From assembly GCA_002509495.1 (NCBI GenBank), contig DAEV01000082.1, positions 1-7,882 of the forward strand: DNA of 7,882 bases, written 5' to 3'. The notes beneath the pieces were generated by a model, which worked only from the letters and a program-made list of their open reading frames with translations, made no database searches and was not told the origin of the DNA. Both the position numbers and the translations under genes were made by a program. Shown here piece by piece: positions 6,235-7,882 of this stretch. This DNA comes from Methanolinea sp. UBA473. Lineage in GTDB: Archaea > Halobacteriota > Methanomicrobia > Methanomicrobiales > Methanospirillaceae. Position 1 is the stretch's first letter; each line of letters begins with the position of its first letter.

Positions 6235-7687
6235 GTTCGTTATACAGTCTTACAAGGTCATCAAAATCAATGAAACCATTGTTATTATAATCAAACGGTA
6301 CTATCGGTTCATTCTCCTGAATCCACTCAAGGTAGTGGAAATATAATACCACATCATCGTAATCTATTCCACCATTTCCATTGAGGTCTTCAATATCCCG
6401 GTCAAGATCGGGATCGGTTGGCAGGTTTTCACAACCTGGTATTGGTTTAAGCATGACAGCATCGATTAGGCCATTATTGTATTGCGACGAAGTCATGAAA
6501 CAGATCCGTGTAATTTCTCTTGTCCAGTCATCCTCGTTCCAGAACCCTGCTCGGTTATTGTAAATTTTCGTCCAAAGAGTATCAACGAACCGATGAGAAC
6601 TCGTTGCCACAGCAATCGTTGAATCGTCCGCACCATCATTCCAATCCCATTTATAAATATATTGATTCCCCATTACCCAAGAATCAAAGTCATCCCAATG
6701 AGTTGAAACATACGATTCGTACAATGAATGCACATCATCATGAGTAAGGAAATGTAAAAGATAATCTCTGATTTGGTCCCATTCACGACCTGTATGAAGC
6801 GGATTGCCGACATCCGTCAAGTAATGACTAGAACGTCCAATCCAAATCGAAGCCCCTGAAACATTTCCCAATTGGTAATACCCTCTTGCATAATCGAAAG
6901 ACTGCTGAGCCATACCTGGAGCCCCTCCGATCTGTGAATCTGGATTATACCACATTTCTGGTGCATCCCAGGGAAAATTATCATCCGGATCCCCACTATG
7001 CTGGGCAGCGGTCACCGGATCGGGATACCCACTATTCAAAGCTGCATAATACACCAAATCGTAATGGGATGGACTGCAAGCCCATTTTGGCGTAATCAGT
7101 GTAATATTATCCTTGAAGGAATAGATCAAATCAACCTGTTGGAGCGTTAAATTCTCTGATTCCGTCAGAATAATTTCTTTATTTTTCGTATCAGGCGATA
7201 TGTATGTGGTATGCCCGATTTTTTCAAATTTCATTGGATATGCTTTCCAAATCTCCAATAGTCTGGATTTCAATTCAATTTTATCCTTCACGGAAATTTC
7301 GGATTCTTCAATTTCAGAGATGAAGATTTTTTTTTGTTTGTCGTCGGCGATCAGGATTACCCAGTAATACGGAACGGTTGATTGAAAAGTATCATCCACT
7401 TCAATCACGTCAATATTGTTCGCCATTTCCTGGATTTTCTTTTCTAAGAGGAATTTTTCTTCAATGACCGGATCCGGGGAGCTATTTATTTCCCCAAGCT
7501 GGGATATTTGATCGATAATTCTCTTCGCTATTTCTTCGGTTGACAACCCGTCTTTCTCTAATTCCTCGATCCATTTTTGCCTTTCTTCATCGCTTCCAAG
7601 TGAAACAAGATTTTCAGTTGCGGTAGCAGGTATCACTACTGACAGGAGGATTATAATCAATAAAGCAAATGTTATATTCTTTATCAT
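6230..7687 (-). CDS. Secreted zinc-dependent phospholipase C-like protein with C-terminal dockerin domain
   Basis: Probably an exported metal-dependent phosphodiester hydrolase; the true substrate is unknown. The 485-residue product opens with a Sec signal peptide (hydrophobic 5-19, likely cut after ATA at 21-23). Residues 24-200 are a charged region I cannot assign. Residues 201-410 resemble the Zn-dependent phospholipase C fold: W202, H208, H230 and the run H288-x3-D292-x5-H298, whose spacing equals H118/D122/H128 of Bacillus cereus PLC, then H320-x3-E324 in HSLYESYV, equal to H142/E146. Residues 426-485 form a dockerin: two Ca-binding loops with D434/N436/N438/D442/D445 and D466/N468/N470/D474/D477. 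No cohesin gene is visible here. The DNA is much more A/T-rich than tfr/lysC, suggesting transfer or a different evolutionary history. It has its own promoter, and the membrane-protein array follows 22 nt after it. S1/P1-type nuclease is a less likely alternative reading of the same fold. Confidence 0.85.
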   Translation of the reverse strand: MIKNITFALLIIILLSVVIPATATENLVSLGSDEERQKWIEELEKDGLSTEEIAKRIIDQISQLGEINSSPDPVIEEKFLLEKKIQEMANNIDVIEVDDTFQSTVPYYWVILIADDKQKKIFISEIEESEISVKDKIELKSRLLEIWKAYPMKFEKIGHTTYISPDTKNKEIILTESENLTLQQVDLIYSFKDNITLITPKWACSPSHYDLVYYAALNSGYPDPVTAAQHSGDPDDNFPWDAPEMWYNPDSQIGGAPGMAQQSFDYARGYYQLGNVSGASIWIGRSSHYLTDVGNPLHTGREWDQIRDYLLHFLTHDDVHSLYESYVSTHWDDFDSWVMGNQYIYKWDWNDGADDSTIAVATSSHRFVDTLWTKIYNNRAGFWNEDDWTREITRICFMTSSQYNNGLIDAVMLKPIPGCENLPTDPDLDRDIEDLNGNGGIDYDDVVLYFHYLEWIQENEPIVPFDYNNNGFIDFDDLVRLYNEL

Positions 7688-7706
7688 AGTTTTAAATTAT
7701 TATTTT

Positions 7707-7722
7707 GTATATTTAAATTTTC
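7707..7722 (-). promoter_or_regulatory. BRE/TATA promoter of the secreted phospholipase-like gene
   Basis: On the minus strand GAAAA (7722-7718) is followed directly by TTTAAATATAC (7717-7707), a good match to the methanogen pattern of a purine-rich BRE plus TATA box. The TATA centre lies about 25 nt before the ATG at 7687, so the transcript would begin at or within a few bases of the start codon. No Shine-Dalgarno sequence precedes the ATG, which agrees with leaderless translation. Confidence 0.6.
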
Positions 7723-7882
7723 TTTTTTTATTATTGTATTTTTTTAATTAAGATGCATATGAAAAACTATATCCATTTGTTTCCAGACCATTGCGCTGGG
7801 TTACTCTTCTGAGACGACGGTATTCGCAAAGAAGCGCAAGGAACAGATAAGCAGGACCCTGACTTCGCCACAAAAGAGTGAA
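7723..7882. other. Intergenic DNA upstream of the secreted-protein gene, no gene supported
   Basis: Bases 7723-7750 are almost pure A/T. From about 7785 the composition changes to balanced G/C with purine-rich wording such as CGCAAAGAAGCGCAAGG (7816-7835 area). The minus strand is open from the window edge to a stop at 7748-7750 (44 codons), but the translation has no recognisable motif. It could be a cut C-terminus of an unrelated gene or, from its wording, a copy of a dispersed non-coding repeat; neither can be shown from this window. Confidence 0.35.

Noticed and set aside
7748..7882. Open minus-strand frame of 44 codons running off the right edge
   Set aside because: No recognisable motif and no support from codon pattern; kept only as a possibility within the intergenic entry.
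1..7882. CRISPR arrays, tRNA/rRNA genes, insertion sequences or integrase genes
   Set aside because: No regularly spaced repeats, no cloverleaf or rRNA signatures, and no transposase or integrase motifs were seen on either strand.

Overview
The window looks like a chromosomal segment of a methanogenic euryarchaeon, most likely of the Methanomicrobiales. The main reason is a soluble two-subunit thiol:fumarate reductase (TfrA/TfrB), an enzyme characteristic of methanogens that uses coenzymes M and B as electron donors. An archaeal-type aspartate kinase, TATA-like promoter elements and 4-8 nt start/stop overlaps fit this. The order-level assignment is an inference from gene content and was not tested by a search.

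Layout. Positions 1-1639 (minus strand) carry a biosynthetic operon: lysC (aspartate kinase, first step of the Lys/Thr/Met pathway), then purM (purine synthesis), which overlaps lysC by 8 nt and leaves the window at position 1. From about 1700 to 4779 (plus strand) lies tfrA-tfrB, overlapping by 4 nt (ATGA). The two operons diverge from a short shared promoter region containing a perfect 7-7-7 inverted repeat centred on an A/T-rich TATA-like core (1658-1678). TfrA holds FAD and reduces fumarate. TfrB carries a [2Fe-2S] domain, two Cys-rich cluster motifs and two HdrB-like CCG domains that would oxidise CoM-SH and CoB-SH. The pair links the CoM-S-S-CoB pool to succinate production for the reductive partial TCA branch.

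Positions 4780-4892 are a convergent intergenic region with a weak hairpin. Positions 4893-7687 (minus strand) are visibly more A/T-rich than the left half and look like accessory DNA. In transcription order there is a secreted protein of 485 residues (signal peptide, uncharacterised N-terminal region, zinc-dependent phospholipase C-like domain, C-terminal dockerin), then three tandem paralogous small four-helix membrane proteins of 140-142 residues. The secreted gene has a strong-looking BRE/TATA promoter placed so that its mRNA would be nearly leaderless. The three membrane genes have no indels between them up to the variable C-terminal tail, are linked by the same short junction, and show mosaic similarity that suggests gene conversion.

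Positions 7688-7882 hold the promoter, a very A/T-rich tract and a more G/C-balanced tail with no gene I can defend. The most interesting part is the secreted lipase-like protein with its tandem membrane-protein array. A functional link between them (export partner, envelope stress, or self-protection) is only a hypothesis from the gene order.
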